Source of the DNA: Myroides odoratimimus
GTDB taxonomy: Bacteria; Bacteroidota; Bacteroidia; Flavobacteriales; Flavobacteriaceae
Assembly (NCBI RefSeq): GCF_030326305.1
Contig: NZ_JACAKB010000016.1
Coordinates: forward strand, 20,206-84,205
Length of the DNA stretch: 64,000 bases
Direction: 5' to 3'
In this document: positions 1 through 9,385 of the stretch, in pieces
Layout: every line of letters begins with the position of its first letter
Numbering within the stretch: position 1 is the stretch's first letter
Position numbers and translations under genes: made by a program
The notes under the pieces: model-generated
The model's input: the letters and a program-made list of their open reading frames with translations, nothing else
Database searches by the model: none
What the model was told of the DNA's origin: nothing

Positions 1-7
1 TCACATA

Positions 8-595
8 TTATATCTCTGTCAAAATAATATTTTTTTCGTCAATTAATTTTCTTAAATTAAGCAATGCATATCGCATTCTCCCTAGAGCAGTATTAATACT
101 TACATCCGTTAATTCAGCTATCTCCTTGAAACTCAAATCTTGATACATACGCATCGTGATCACTTGACGTTGATCTTCTGGTAGCTCTTTTAACAATAAA
201 TGTAGATCTGACTCTATCTGCTGTTGGATAATATCTCCTTCTATTGTATTAGAATCATCTTTTAGAAAAGAGAAAATAGGCAACTCCTCAGAATCATACT
301 GAAACTGTACACGCTTCTCTCTTCGGTAGTGATCCATTACTAAATTATGAGCAATACGGATAACCCAAGGTAGAAACTTACCTTCTTCATTATATCTACC
401 CGATTTAAGGGTATTAATTACTTTTATGAATGTATCTTGGAAAATGTCATTTGCTAACTCAGCATCGGATACCTTAGAAAAGATAAAACCATAGATCTTA
501 GACTGGTGTCTTTTGATCAAAACCTCTAACGCCTCTTCACCACCTGCAATATATAATGTTACAAGGGCTGCATCAGGCATATTTATATATACCAT
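8..595 (-). CDS. ECF-type RNA polymerase sigma-70 family factor
   Basis: A 195-residue sigma factor of the extracytoplasmic-function type, which directs RNA polymerase to a specific promoter set. Region 2 lies at about residues 25-95, with the DIFQDTFIKV and FLPWVIRIAHNLVMDHYRR segments. Region 4 is at about 130-185, with a helix-turn-helix around LSFKEIAELTDVSINTALGRMRYAL. No anti-sigma gene is adjacent, although the window ends just past the stop. The Met at residue 6 (start at 580) fits the usual N-terminus of this family better than residue 1. It is divergent from uvrA across about 700 bp. The regulon cannot be read from sequence. Confidence 0.9.
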   Translation of the reverse strand: MVYINMPDAALVTLYIAGGEEALEVLIKRHQSKIYGFIFSKVSDAELANDIFQDTFIKVINTLKSGRYNEEGKFLPWVIRIAHNLVMDHYRREKRVQFQYDSEELPIFSFLKDDSNTIEGDIIQQQIESDLHLLLKELPEDQRQVITMRMYQDLSFKEIAELTDVSINTALGRMRYALLNLRKLIDEKNIILTEI

Positions 596-1257
596 ACCAA
601 ATTTCTTTTTTAAAACTGTAAATAGATTTTTATAAAGTAATTTTGTATTATAGGCTTTGATTTTTATCGTTTAACGAGACAAATATATAAAATTATATTT
701 GTTAAAATAAATAAAAAATAAAAGTTTTTTTTAGAACCTCAATCAACAAACGTTATCATATCTCATCATTTAGCCGGAAAACAATAAAATTCACATATCT
801 TAAATTTGTCTAAATGAAATAATCACAATATTAGGCAAAAATAGATGTAAAAAACACAATTATATCTAACGACATAACCTGTATATTTTTGGAGAACTAA
901 CTTCCTTTTGCTCATTCATATTATTTCATTCTTATTCCTATCTGATTGTAATCTAGCTTCTGTCTTGTTTCCGAGAGATGCCCTAGAAGCGACTTTTGGG
1001 GAACAACTCGAAAATAAAATAGAGTAACCACAGAACTAAAACAGATGTAACATCAGGCCATGACTGACTTTATCTCTAAACAATACCCTCTCTTTTACTC
1101 CTATTTACTCCATTTTTTGACTTTCTACTACATCCATTATTTCATTCTTTCTATATTGCGACATCGAATCGTTCTTCTATCCCACTCTGTATACCAGATG
1201 GCAATGCGAAATATTATAGCAGATTCAGCTTTTTGCACAAGATTATACCTTGTAGAG
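596..1257. other. Gene-free region between the sigma gene and uvrA
   Basis: Apart from the palindrome at 680-701 I see no supported gene here. A 67-codon plus-strand reading frame at 1060-1263 has no recognisable domain, is Tyr/Phe-rich as expected of AT-rich DNA, and runs into the likely uvrA promoter. I do not call it a gene. Confidence 0.6.
680..701. promoter_or_regulatory. AT-rich palindrome containing two opposed TAnnTTTG boxes
   Basis: The 22-bp inverted repeat begins CAAATATA and ends TATATTTG, so each arm contains the flavobacterial -7 consensus facing outwards. The leftward box would give the sigma gene a leader of about 80 nt. The rightward box is some 600 bp from uvrA. No TTG -33 box sits at the standard spacing, so promoter function is an inference. 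Confidence 0.4.
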
Positions 1258-1289
1258 TTTTAGAGGAATTAAAGAAAGCATTATCTTTG
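1258..1289 (+). promoter_or_regulatory. Probable uvrA promoter (TTTTAG, 18-bp spacer, TATCTTTG)
   Basis: TATCTTTG at 1282-1289 matches the Bacteroidota -7 consensus TAnnTTTG and ends 23 bp before the uvrA ATG. TTTTAG at 1258-1263 occupies the -33 position; the textbook element is TTG, so this half is weaker. Similar TTAG elements precede the -7 boxes of the lysP-like and tlpA-like genes in this window. Confidence 0.55.
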
Positions 1290-1312
1290 TTTATTAAACC
1301 TTTATAGGCTAC

Positions 1313-4126
1313 ATGAAAAAAATAGATTTCTCCAATATAGATCCCAAAAAGAATATTATCATCAAGGGCGCTCAGCTACACAATCTAAAAGATTTAGACG
1401 TTGTCATCCCTCGTAATAATCTTGTTGTTATAACAGGATTATCTGGTTCTGGTAAGTCCAGTTTAGCTTTTGACACCCTATATGCAGAAGGACAAAGACG
1501 CTATGTAGAGAGCTTATCTTCTTATGCTAGACAATTCTTAGGGCGTATTAACAAACCTAAAGTAGAATACATAAAAGGGATTGCTCCTGCGATTGCGATT
1601 GAACAAAAAGTAAATACTAGCAATGCTCGTTCTACAGTAGGTACCTCTACTGAGATATATGACTATATCAAATTACTTTACGCACGTATCGGAAAGACAT
1701 TTTCTCCTATCTCAGGAGAAGAAGTAAAGAAGGATACTGTAAGTGATGTATTAGACTATGTTAAGAGCTTGGCTATTGGAGCCAAATTATTATTGCTTGC
1801 TCCTATTGATTTAGGAGAAGACAGAGAGCTTTATGAGCATCTTAATGTACTACTTCAGCAGGGATATGCTAGAATATTAGTGCATGGAGAGACTTTGCGT
1901 TTAGACCAATACATTAGTGATAATACAGAAGATATCATTAACCAAGTAGATGCCACTCAGGTTTATCTAGTTGTAGACCGTATCGTAGTAAGTGATGATG
2001 AGGATTTCTTTAACCGTCTAGGAGACTCTGTAGAAACAGCTTTCTTCGAAGGAAAAGGATATTGTTATATCGTAGATCTTAAAGATAAGAAGCGCAAAGA
2101 GTTCAGTAATAACTTTGCCCTAGATGGAGAAGTATTCCTTGAGCCTAATGTTCATTTGTTTAGCTTTAATAATCCTTATGGAGCTTGTCCATCTTGTGAT
2201 GGATATGGTAATATTATTGGTATTGATGAGGAACTAGTTATTCCTAATACAGGACTTTCTATATATGAGAATGCTGTTTTCCCTTGGAGAGGAGAATCAA
2301 TGGGCTGGTATAGAGATCAATTGGTTAACAATGCTTATAAATTTGACTTCCCAATTCACAAACCTTATTTTGAGCTAACAGAAGAACAAAAGGCATTAGT
2401 ATGGGAAGGAAACTCATTATTCACAGGATTAAATGATTTCTTTAGAGAATTAGAAGAGAAAAACTATAAAATTCAGAACCGCGTCCTTTTATCTCGTTAT
2501 AGAGGAAAAACAAAATGTCCTACTTGTAAAGGAAAGAGACTGCGTAAAGAAGCGAGTTATGTAAAAGTAGGTAATAAAACAGTAAGTGAGCTGGTAGACC
2601 TACCGATCAAACATTTGATTACCTTCTTTAAAGATTTAAAACTGAATGAATACGAAGCAAAAGTAGCACAACGTTTATTAATCGAAATCAACAACAGACT
2701 TGGCTTTCTAAGTAATGTAGGGCTTGACTACCTAACATTAAATAGAAATTCTGCTACACTGTCGGGAGGAGAATCTCAGCGTATTAACTTAGCCACTTCA
2801 TTAGGAAGTAGTTTAGTAGGGTCTATGTATATCTTAGACGAACCTAGTATAGGATTACACCCTAAGGATACAGAGAAGTTAATCGATGTATTGAATAACC
2901 TTAAACAACTAGGGAATACAGTTATCGTGGTAGAACACGATGAAGATATAATGAAATCAGCTGATCAGATTATAGACATCGGTCCTGAAGCTGGTAGCTA
3001 TGGAGGGCAACTAGTAGCTCAAGGTGATTATGACACTATTTTAAAAGCAAACTCTCTAACAGGGAAATACCTTAGTGGTGCCCTTGAAATTGCTGTTCCT
3101 AAAAAACGTAGAGGGTACAAGCACTTTATCGAAATAGTAGGCGCTAGAGAAAACAATCTAAAAAATATAGACGTTACATTTCCACTAGACTGTCTAACAG
3201 TAATCACAGGAGTATCTGGTAGTGGTAAAAGTACATTAGTCAAAAAGATATTATTCCCTGCACTACAGAAAAAACTAACTGGACTTAGTGATAAACCTGG
3301 TCAGTTTACAGAGATGAAAGGGGAATTTGGTGGTATTAAATCAATAGAATATGTAGATCAGAATCCGATCGGAAGAAGTTCTAGATCTAACCCTGTAACC
3401 TATATCAAAGCCTATGATGATATTAGAGATTTATACTCTAAACAACAATTGTCAAAGCTAAGAGGCTACCAACCTAAGCATTTCTCATTTAACGTAGATG
3501 GTGGTAGATGTGAAACTTGTAAAGGAGAAGGAACTGTTACAGTAGAAATGCAGTTTATGGCAGACGTTCACCTAGAATGTGAAACTTGTCATGGTAAACG
3601 CTTTAAAAAAGAAATACTAGAAGTCAATTTTGAAGGGAAAAATATCGATGATTTACTGACCATGACGATAGACGATGCCTTAATGTTCTTCCAGCAACAT
3701 AAACAAACTAAAATTGCACAAAAACTACAACCTCTACACGATGTAGGACTTGGTTATGTACAGTTAGGACAGTCTTCTTCTACCCTATCAGGAGGAGAAG
3801 CACAGCGAATCAAACTTGCTTCTTTCTTATTAGCTGGTACAACAAGAGATAAGGTATTATTTGTTTTTGATGAACCAACGACAGGATTACACTTCCACGA
3901 TATTCAAAAACTATTGAAATCATTTGAAGCTTTAATTGAAAAAGGACATTCTATTATTGTAATTGAGCACAACCTTGATTTAATTAAATGTGCTGATTAT
4001 ATTATAGATATTGGACCTGAAGGAGGAGAAAATGGAGGGCAATTAGTTGCTTTTGGCACACCTGAAGAAGTTGTAAAAAACAAAGCTTCCCTGACTGGAA
4101 AATACTTAAAAGATAAACTTAAGTAA
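1313..4126 (+). CDS. uvrA: Excinuclease ABC subunit UvrA
   Basis: UvrA is the damage-sensing ATPase of nucleotide excision repair; it acts in the cytoplasm as a dimer that loads UvrB on damaged DNA. The 937-residue protein has both ABC modules. The first has Walker A GLSGSGKSS at about 42-50 and signature LSGGESQR near 483. The second has GVSGSGKST near 635 and LSGGEAQR near 824. Zinc-binding cysteine pairs are visible near 292 (CPSCDGYG) and 400 (CPTCKGKR), and in the third finger near 733 (CETCKGEG and CETCHGKR). The length is normal and no key motif is missing. It stands alone, with its own promoter and terminator. Confidence 0.98.
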   Translation: MKKIDFSNIDPKKNIIIKGAQLHNLKDLDVVIPRNNLVVITGLSGSGKSSLAFDTLYAEGQRRYVESLSSYARQFLGRINKPKVEYIKGIAPAIAIEQKVNTSNARSTVGTSTEIYDYIKLLYARIGKTFSPISGEEVKKDTVSDVLDYVKSLAIGAKLLLLAPIDLGEDRELYEHLNVLLQQGYARILVHGETLRLDQYISDNTEDIINQVDATQVYLVVDRIVVSDDEDFFNRLGDSVETAFFEGKGYCYIVDLKDKKRKEFSNNFALDGEVFLEPNVHLFSFNNPYGACPSCDGYGNIIGIDEELVIPNTGLSIYENAVFPWRGESMGWYRDQLVNNAYKFDFPIHKPYFELTEEQKALVWEGNSLFTGLNDFFRELEEKNYKIQNRVLLSRYRGKTKCPTCKGKRLRKEASYVKVGNKTVSELVDLPIKHLITFFKDLKLNEYEAKVAQRLLIEINNRLGFLSNVGLDYLTLNRNSATLSGGESQRINLATSLGSSLVGSMYILDEPSIGLHPKDTEKLIDVLNNLKQLGNTVIVVEHDEDIMKSADQIIDIGPEAGSYGGQLVAQGDYDTILKANSLTGKYLSGALEIAVPKKRRGYKHFIEIVGARENNLKNIDVTFPLDCLTVITGVSGSGKSTLVKKILFPALQKKLTGLSDKPGQFTEMKGEFGGIKSIEYVDQNPIGRSSRSNPVTYIKAYDDIRDLYSKQQLSKLRGYQPKHFSFNVDGGRCETCKGEGTVTVEMQFMADVHLECETCHGKRFKKEILEVNFEGKNIDDLLTMTIDDALMFFQQHKQTKIAQKLQPLHDVGLGYVQLGQSSSTLSGGEAQRIKLASFLLAGTTRDKVLFVFDEPTTGLHFHDIQKLLKSFEALIEKGHSIIVIEHNLDLIKCADYIIDIGPEGGENGGQLVAFGTPEEVVKNKASLTGKYLKDKLK

Positions 4127-4170
4127 TACATTAGATAATTACGAATTACGACTATATACCTCATAACTAA

Positions 4171-4205
4171 AAGGCTGTATCAAATAATGACACAGCCTTT
4201 TTTAA
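4171..4205 (+). terminator. Rho-independent terminator after uvrA
   Basis: The stem aaggctgt/acagcctt (4171-4178 with 4192-4199) is followed by a T run. It lies 45 bp after the uvrA stop. Confidence 0.8.
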
Positions 4206-4343
4206 TTGTTTCAGCTTAGGTCAATTAAAAAGACTTGAAAACATGATTATACAAAGATGTTTTTTAGAACAATATAAATTATCAATTGAGCTCGGGTTCT
4301 TTATAAATTTTGTGTATTTCCTCTTTCGTTAACAAAGTGCAAT

Positions 4344-4384
4344 AAAAAAGGTAACCTCGAAGTTCAAGATTACCTTTTTTATTA
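4344..4384. terminator. Bidirectional terminator between uvrA and the GT4 gene
   Basis: The 11-bp arms aaaaaaggtaa (4344-4354) and ttacctttttt (4370-4380) carry an A run on the left and a T run on the right. The hairpin can end leftward transcription of the glycosyltransferase gene and any readthrough from uvrA. Confidence 0.75.
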
Positions 4385-4439
4385 TTATAATATTCTATGA
4401 TATAAATCCCTCATGCCGAAGGCTAATCATTCCTATTTT

Positions 4440-5735
4440 TCAATTCTTAATTAATTTGGCTAGTTTCTCAGTCAATCTCTTTCTACTGAAATACTGCAGT
4501 CCCATAGCGAATACTTTTAATTGATTCTGTTGATACTGCTCAAAGTATTCTAATAGAATATCTCTGACCCTATCTTTCTCAGAATACAACACCACTTTCC
4601 CTGTATTCGTTTCCTTTATGATATCGAAAAAATCAGAATCCTCAGGTCCTATTCCTAATATTGGACGTTCTGATGCCATATACTCAAATAACTTACCAGG
4701 AATAATCGCCTTAGTGTCTTCTGAATCTATTTCAACTAACAACAGTACTTGTGAAGCACGCATCTGTCTCAATGCTTCAACATTATCTACATAACCATGA
4801 TTAACAACGCAGTCCTCTAGTTTAAACTCTTTAATGGTATCTAGAATCTGATTACTTACCTTCCCAACTAATTTTAGCTGAAATACTTCTTTAAATGCCT
4901 TATTCTCTTTTCTTAACTCTGAGATAGCTTTCCATAAAACCCTAGGATTTCTATCAGATAAAAACGAACCAATATGTGCTAAAGTAAATTTCTCATCTAG
5001 AGGTACTTTTCCAAGATTCGTAATATCATAACCATTCATAATCACAGTAATAGGCTTATCCGTTTTAGCTCGGAACTCCTCTTTAGTTGTTTTACTAGTG
5101 ACAATAATCTGATCTGCTTTATTTAAAACCTCTTTCTCCAACTCCAAATGCTTAGTTGCACTAGACTGATTTAGCTTTAACTCTTTATGATAGCCAATAG
5201 TTGTCCACGGATCTCTAAAGTCAGCTATCCATTGGATGTTTAACTGCTCTTTAAGAGCCATTCCTATCAAATGCATACTATGAGGAGGACCTGTTGTAAT
5301 AACGGTCTCTATATCCTTATTTTCCTTTAAGTACTTAGATAAATAAGCTACTGAAGGTTTCACCCAACTTACTCTAGCATCAGGAATAAAGAAATTACCT
5401 CTAACCCAAAGCAATAATTTATCTGTAAATGATTGTTTCTTTTTATCTGGAATAATACCTGCACTTAAAGTATCTGTTTTCTTCCCACTTACTAATTTAG
5501 CCTTGCTATAAGGCTCACTAATAGGCTTCCTAAGAATCGTTATTTCAGGGCTTACCTCCTGATCATTACTAGAATCTAGCAATGGATAACTCGGATTCTC
5601 TGGTATATACACTATAGGCTCTATATCAAAGCTAGGCAAGTATTTGACGAACTTTAACCAACGTTGTACTCCTGGTCCTCCTGCTGGAGGCCAATAATAA
5701 CTTATGATTAAAACTTTTTTCTTAGGCATACTCAT
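4440..5735 (-). CDS. GT-B glycosyltransferase, family 4-like
   Basis: A 431-residue cytoplasmic or membrane-associated transferase that probably adds a sugar to a surface polysaccharide or lipid-linked precursor. The N-terminus KVLIISYYWPPAGGPGVQR is the GT4-type acceptor-side loop. The C-terminal half has PGKLFEYMASERPILGI, the usual nucleotide-sugar-binding stretch of GT-B enzymes. The second Met (MPKKK) is an equally good start. It lies downstream of, and codirectional with, a YfhO-family gene, a pairing I recall from other flavobacteria. Its leader shares a repeated motif with the GT2 gene near 33 kb. Donor and acceptor cannot be predicted. Confidence 0.85.
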   Translation of the reverse strand: MSMPKKKVLIISYYWPPAGGPGVQRWLKFVKYLPSFDIEPIVYIPENPSYPLLDSSNDQEVSPEITILRKPISEPYSKAKLVSGKKTDTLSAGIIPDKKKQSFTDKLLLWVRGNFFIPDARVSWVKPSVAYLSKYLKENKDIETVITTGPPHSMHLIGMALKEQLNIQWIADFRDPWTTIGYHKELKLNQSSATKHLELEKEVLNKADQIIVTSKTTKEEFRAKTDKPITVIMNGYDITNLGKVPLDEKFTLAHIGSFLSDRNPRVLWKAISELRKENKAFKEVFQLKLVGKVSNQILDTIKEFKLEDCVVNHGYVDNVEALRQMRASQVLLLVEIDSEDTKAIIPGKLFEYMASERPILGIGPEDSDFFDIIKETNTGKVVLYSEKDRVRDILLEYFEQYQQNQLKVFAMGLQYFSRKRLTEKLAKLIKN

Positions 5736-5752
5736 ACTACATTTTGTTTTTT

Positions 5753-5778
5753 TGTGAAATCGTTTTTCTGTGAAATCG
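5753..5778 (-). repeat. Twin tgtgaaatcg repeats in the GT4 leader
   Basis: tgtgaaatcg occurs at 5753-5762 and 5769-5778 (16-bp period), just upstream of the GT4 start. On the coding strand this reads cgatttcaca twice, followed by an A-rich stretch. A close copy precedes the GT2 start at 32938. Confidence 0.6.
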
Positions 5779-5881
5779 TGAAGGTGTAAAGTCGTTAGTC
5801 TACTTTATCTATTGTTAGTTTATCTCGTCTTCTAAGTACATTATAGCCATAGAACAAGGCTTTCAACCGTAAACTGCAAAC

Positions 5882-8323
5882 CTACTCCTTCTTCTTAACT
5901 AATAGATATGCTCCTCCTACTGTAATTAAGAAAATAAGAATACTCGATCCTAGAGCTATTCTACTACCTGTTTTGATTACTTGTGGTTCAAAAGTAAACT
6001 CAATAGTGTGTTTCCCTTTTGATAACTCTATTCCTCTTAATACATAATCAACCGCAAAAATGGGTACTTCTACATTATCTACTTTAGCAATCCAACCTTG
6101 TGGATAATAGATTTCAGAGAATACTGCTACTCCATCAGCGCTGTTATTTGACTCATAAACCATCTTATTAGGAACGTAACTTTTTAACTCAATACGAGCT
6201 AAAGAATCCACAGCATACGTATCTTTTAGTTGAACATCTTTGAACATCGTTGTATTCAATACAGCCTGTTCTTTTGTTTTCAACTTATCCAATGCTTTCA
6301 TTTCACCATTTGCATCTTGCACCTTTTGAACACTAGATACAAACCACGCATTTCCATTCGCATTATCATTTAATAGTGGAACATCACGTCCCTCTTCATC
6401 TTTCTGAATAATATACTTCACATTCATCATATTCAACACTTCCATATTAGAATGTTGATTCAATTGATAATCTGCTAACTCTTGCATTCTGCGAGGTTTC
6501 GCTGCATGATATCCACCTAAAGAATGGTGGAAGAATGAACTTCTCGCACTATTAAAGCCTCCATTTAACTCATATACTCTAAAATGCTCTGTATCATTTA
6601 ATATCACTTTATCAGCAGGTGTTGCTTGGAAAGGTTGAGACATTTGAGATGCTAGTACAAAGTTTGAGTCATTAACATATTTACGATCTACCAACACTAA
6701 GTCACCTACCATCAGTACACCAATAATAATTACTGCAATAACTGGTTTTATCTTTTCTTTAGTTGACAAGAACAAAGCTCCTGCAGCTAAAGCAATTAAT
6801 ATAAAACTTCTGATAAGATCAGCGGTATACATTGCTTTTCTATCTTCTATTAAAGCACTGATAAATCCTGGTCCTATCTCACCATAAGCTCCTCTGTAAT
6901 AACCGTCATTTAAGCCTGTAAAACTTAAAGATCCTTTTACTAAAAACAGCAATACTAAGATAGATCCAGCTACAATACCTGATTTCTTTAGAACAGATAA
7001 TTGCTCTTGTTTTTCCAACTTACTATAAGCATATAATCCAATAATAGCTAAGGCAGGTACACATAATTCAAGTATTACTTGAATAGAAGACACTGCTCTA
7101 AACTTATTATACAATGGGAAATAATTAATAAAGAAATCTGTTAGAATAGAGAAGTTCTTCCCCCATGATAACAATAAAGAAAAGACTGCTCCTATTATGA
7201 ATACATATTTGATATTTCTCTTCTCAGCAAAGATACCGATCAAGAACAAAAAGAATACAACAGCACCAATGTAAGCAGGCGCAGCGACAATAGGTTGATC
7301 TCCCCAATAGGTAGGCGAACTACTTGCCATTTCTTTTGCTTGTTGATCATTAGCTCCAACTGACTTAAACAATTTATATACATTAGAATCCGTATCTAAA
7401 TGCTCATTATTCGCTCCTCCAGTCAAACGAGGTACTATCAAGTTTAAACTTTCAAAAATACCATAGCTATACTCTGTGATATAATCATAGCTCATCGCAT
7501 TAGAAGATTCTTTTACAGAACCATCAGGTTGATACGTTAGCTCACTATTACTACGAGTACTAAACTTAGTATATTCTGAAGTAGCCATCAGGTTAGTAGC
7601 ATTCGCGCCTATACTCAGAATAGCGGCTCCTACTAATACAGCTATTGATGTACCAATCGCTTTATAATCTTTTTCTCTTATATATTTGACCATATAAAAT
7701 ACTCCCACTACAATAAGTAATAATAGCAAGTAGTAGGTCATCTGGAAGTGGTTTGCACTAATTTCTAAAGCTGCTGCAAATAAAGTTAGTAATCCCCCTT
7801 TTATATAATGCTTTCTAAACACTAAAAGAACTCCTGCTAACACCATTGGCATATAAGCGATAGCATGAGCTTTAGCATTATGCCCTACTCCTAAAATAAT
7901 AATCAGATAACTAGAGAAACCAAAGGCTAGCGCTCCTATGAATGATCTCAAAGGTTTCATTCCTAAAGAAGCCAATAGAATATAGAATCCAATAAAATAG
8001 ATAAATAAATAATCAGCAGGTCTAGGCAGAAAGCGAATTAAACTATCTAAATCTTTTACATAGTTGTGTGGAAACTTAGCTCCTAATTGATAGGTAGGCA
8101 TACCTCCAAAAGCACTGTTTGTCCAATAAGGCTCTTCTTTAACTTGTTCTCTAAAGTCAATTTGCTCTTTTGCCATTCCAGTATATTGTACAATATCGGA
8201 TTGGTAAATTACCTTATTAGATAAAACAGGAGAGAAATAAAGTAGTGCTACTACTATAAAACCTAAAACCACTAATAGATGTGGATAAATTCTTTTAAAC
8301 GTATTCGTTGTTTCTGATGACAT
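5882..8323 (-). CDS. YfhO family membrane protein
   Basis: An 813-residue polytopic inner-membrane protein with a cytoplasmic N-terminus, roughly a dozen hydrophobic segments over the first 550 residues, and a C-terminal hydrophilic domain. That domain contains IYYPQGWIAKVDNVEVP and a final TM segment, as is typical of YfhO proteins. Members are GT-C-like and are implicated in glycosylating cell-wall or surface polymers (YfhO of Gram-positives acts on lipoteichoic acid). The substrate in Bacteroidota is unknown to me. It is followed on the same strand by the GT4 gene, which supports a role in surface glycan assembly. Confidence 0.88.
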   Translation of the reverse strand: MSSETTNTFKRIYPHLLVVLGFIVVALLYFSPVLSNKVIYQSDIVQYTGMAKEQIDFREQVKEEPYWTNSAFGGMPTYQLGAKFPHNYVKDLDSLIRFLPRPADYLFIYFIGFYILLASLGMKPLRSFIGALAFGFSSYLIIILGVGHNAKAHAIAYMPMVLAGVLLVFRKHYIKGGLLTLFAAALEISANHFQMTYYLLLLLIVVGVFYMVKYIREKDYKAIGTSIAVLVGAAILSIGANATNLMATSEYTKFSTRSNSELTYQPDGSVKESSNAMSYDYITEYSYGIFESLNLIVPRLTGGANNEHLDTDSNVYKLFKSVGANDQQAKEMASSSPTYWGDQPIVAAPAYIGAVVFFLFLIGIFAEKRNIKYVFIIGAVFSLLLSWGKNFSILTDFFINYFPLYNKFRAVSSIQVILELCVPALAIIGLYAYSKLEKQEQLSVLKKSGIVAGSILVLLFLVKGSLSFTGLNDGYYRGAYGEIGPGFISALIEDRKAMYTADLIRSFILIALAAGALFLSTKEKIKPVIAVIIIGVLMVGDLVLVDRKYVNDSNFVLASQMSQPFQATPADKVILNDTEHFRVYELNGGFNSARSSFFHHSLGGYHAAKPRRMQELADYQLNQHSNMEVLNMMNVKYIIQKDEEGRDVPLLNDNANGNAWFVSSVQKVQDANGEMKALDKLKTKEQAVLNTTMFKDVQLKDTYAVDSLARIELKSYVPNKMVYESNNSADGVAVFSEIYYPQGWIAKVDNVEVPIFAVDYVLRGIELSKGKHTIEFTFEPQVIKTGSRIALGSSILIFLITVGGAYLLVKKKE

Positions 8324-8403
8324 TTATACTACTATTTAAGTATGCTAAAATAAGTAAATTTCAGATGGCTTTAAAGAGAAGCCTACAGATTTATTATATA
8401 TAC

Positions 8404-8437
8404 AAAAAAGCCCTCAAGAAGCATTGCTCTTGAGGGC
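8404..8437 (-). terminator. Terminator between the DUF4834 and YfhO genes
   Basis: The perfect 10-bp stem gccctcaaga/tcttgagggc (8410-8419 with 8428-8437) has a T run on the minus strand. It separates two codirectional genes, so YfhO probably needs its own promoter. Confidence 0.85.
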
Positions 8438-8456
8438 CTTAGATTGTATTCTTTAA

Positions 8457-8723
8457 TTACTTCGAATCAACTTCTTCGAAATCTATATACTCTCCAACAA
8501 CTTTTGTTGAACGTGGTACCTTATTATGCTGAGTTGTAGTATCAGTATACGTTTCTGTTTCTTGATTGTTGTTATATGGATTGTACTGTTGTTGTCTTTG
8601 TTGAAAATTCTGTTCTGCTTTTTTTGCAGCCTTGTATATTAATACAGGAAACAAATAACGCATTGCTATTTTGAATGCATAGTATATCAGAACAATAATA
8701 ATAAGTGTTTTAATAAATCCCAT
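8457..8723 (-). CDS. DUF4834 family small membrane protein
   Basis: An 88-residue protein with one N-terminal TM segment (about residues 5-25), a Gln/Asn-rich linker and the conserved C-terminal stretch VVGEYIDFEEVD, which I recognise as DUF4834 of Flavobacteriia. Function is unknown. A TATTTTTG -7 box on the minus strand at 8741-8748 ends about 18 bp before the ATG. It is monocistronic, with a strong terminator downstream. Confidence 0.8.
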   Translation of the reverse strand: MGFIKTLIIIVLIYYAFKIAMRYLFPVLIYKAAKKAEQNFQQRQQQYNPYNNNQETETYTDTTTQHNKVPRSTKVVGEYIDFEEVDSK

Positions 8724-8740
8724 AATTTCCTTCTTTTTAC

Positions 8741-8748
8741 CAAAAATA
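8741..8748 (-). promoter_or_regulatory. -7 promoter element of the DUF4834 gene
   Basis: The minus strand reads TATTTTTG, matching TAnnTTTG, and implies a leader of about 11 nt. No clear TTG -33 element is present. Confidence 0.4.
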
Positions 8749-8906
8749 GTAATTATAAGCGCATAATAGCAATGATGGTTCTTAAATTATTGATAAATAT
8801 GTTTAAGTATAGCCTCACATTCTATCTTATCGTTCTTTATACCTCTAGTTAGTTCTAAACCAATTAACCTCTTAATCCATTCATCACCAATTACTAGAAA
8901 GAAAGA

Positions 8907-9293
8907 CTACTTATTATTACCTTCTTGCCATTTAGCATATCCTCCATCTAGTTCATACACTGTTTTAAAACCTTGTTCTAAAAGAATATTTCTAGCTTTC
9001 TCACTTCTCTTTCCTGATTTACAGAAAATATAAACAGGTTCATCTTTAGACAATTCTTTTGTCTTATCAATAAAACTATCTTCTAATACATTGATGTTCT
9101 TTGCATATTCTATTGTTCCCTCGCTAAACTCCTTATCTGTTCTAACATCAACTAACTGAACTTCTGTGTTCTCAATAGCTTTTTTAAAGCTTTCATTGTT
9201 TAATAAATGTGCTGCTTTTTCTTGACTATAACCACTAATCGTTACTAGTATAGTGACAATAAACGAAAGCCAAAAAGCGTTATATTTCTTCAT
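8907..9293 (-). CDS. Secreted rhodanese-like sulfurtransferase
   Basis: A 128-residue exported single-domain rhodanese. The chosen start gives MKKYNAFWLSFIVTILVTIS, a clean signal peptide ending near GYSQ; the longer frame from 9329 would only add a non-signal extension. The rhodanese fold shows VQLVDVRTDKEF and the active-site loop CKSGKRS, so the catalytic Cys is present. This implies thiosulfate or persulfide sulfur transfer in the periplasm. It is divergent from hemN with only about 90 bp between starts. Confidence 0.88.
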   Translation of the reverse strand: MKKYNAFWLSFIVTILVTISGYSQEKAAHLLNNESFKKAIENTEVQLVDVRTDKEFSEGTIEYAKNINVLEDSFIDKTKELSKDEPVYIFCKSGKRSEKARNILLEQGFKTVYELDGGYAKWQEGNNK

Positions 9294-9385
9294 AATATAG
9301 AATAGTTTATAGTTTAACAAAAATGACAAATATCATAGTATGCGATTTAACATTACTATACATTTGTTACAAATATAAAATAAAT

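Noticed and set aside
1060-1263. 67-codon plus-strand reading frame upstream of uvrA
   Set aside because: No domain, AT-driven Tyr/Phe/Leu composition, and its end overlaps the likely uvrA promoter.
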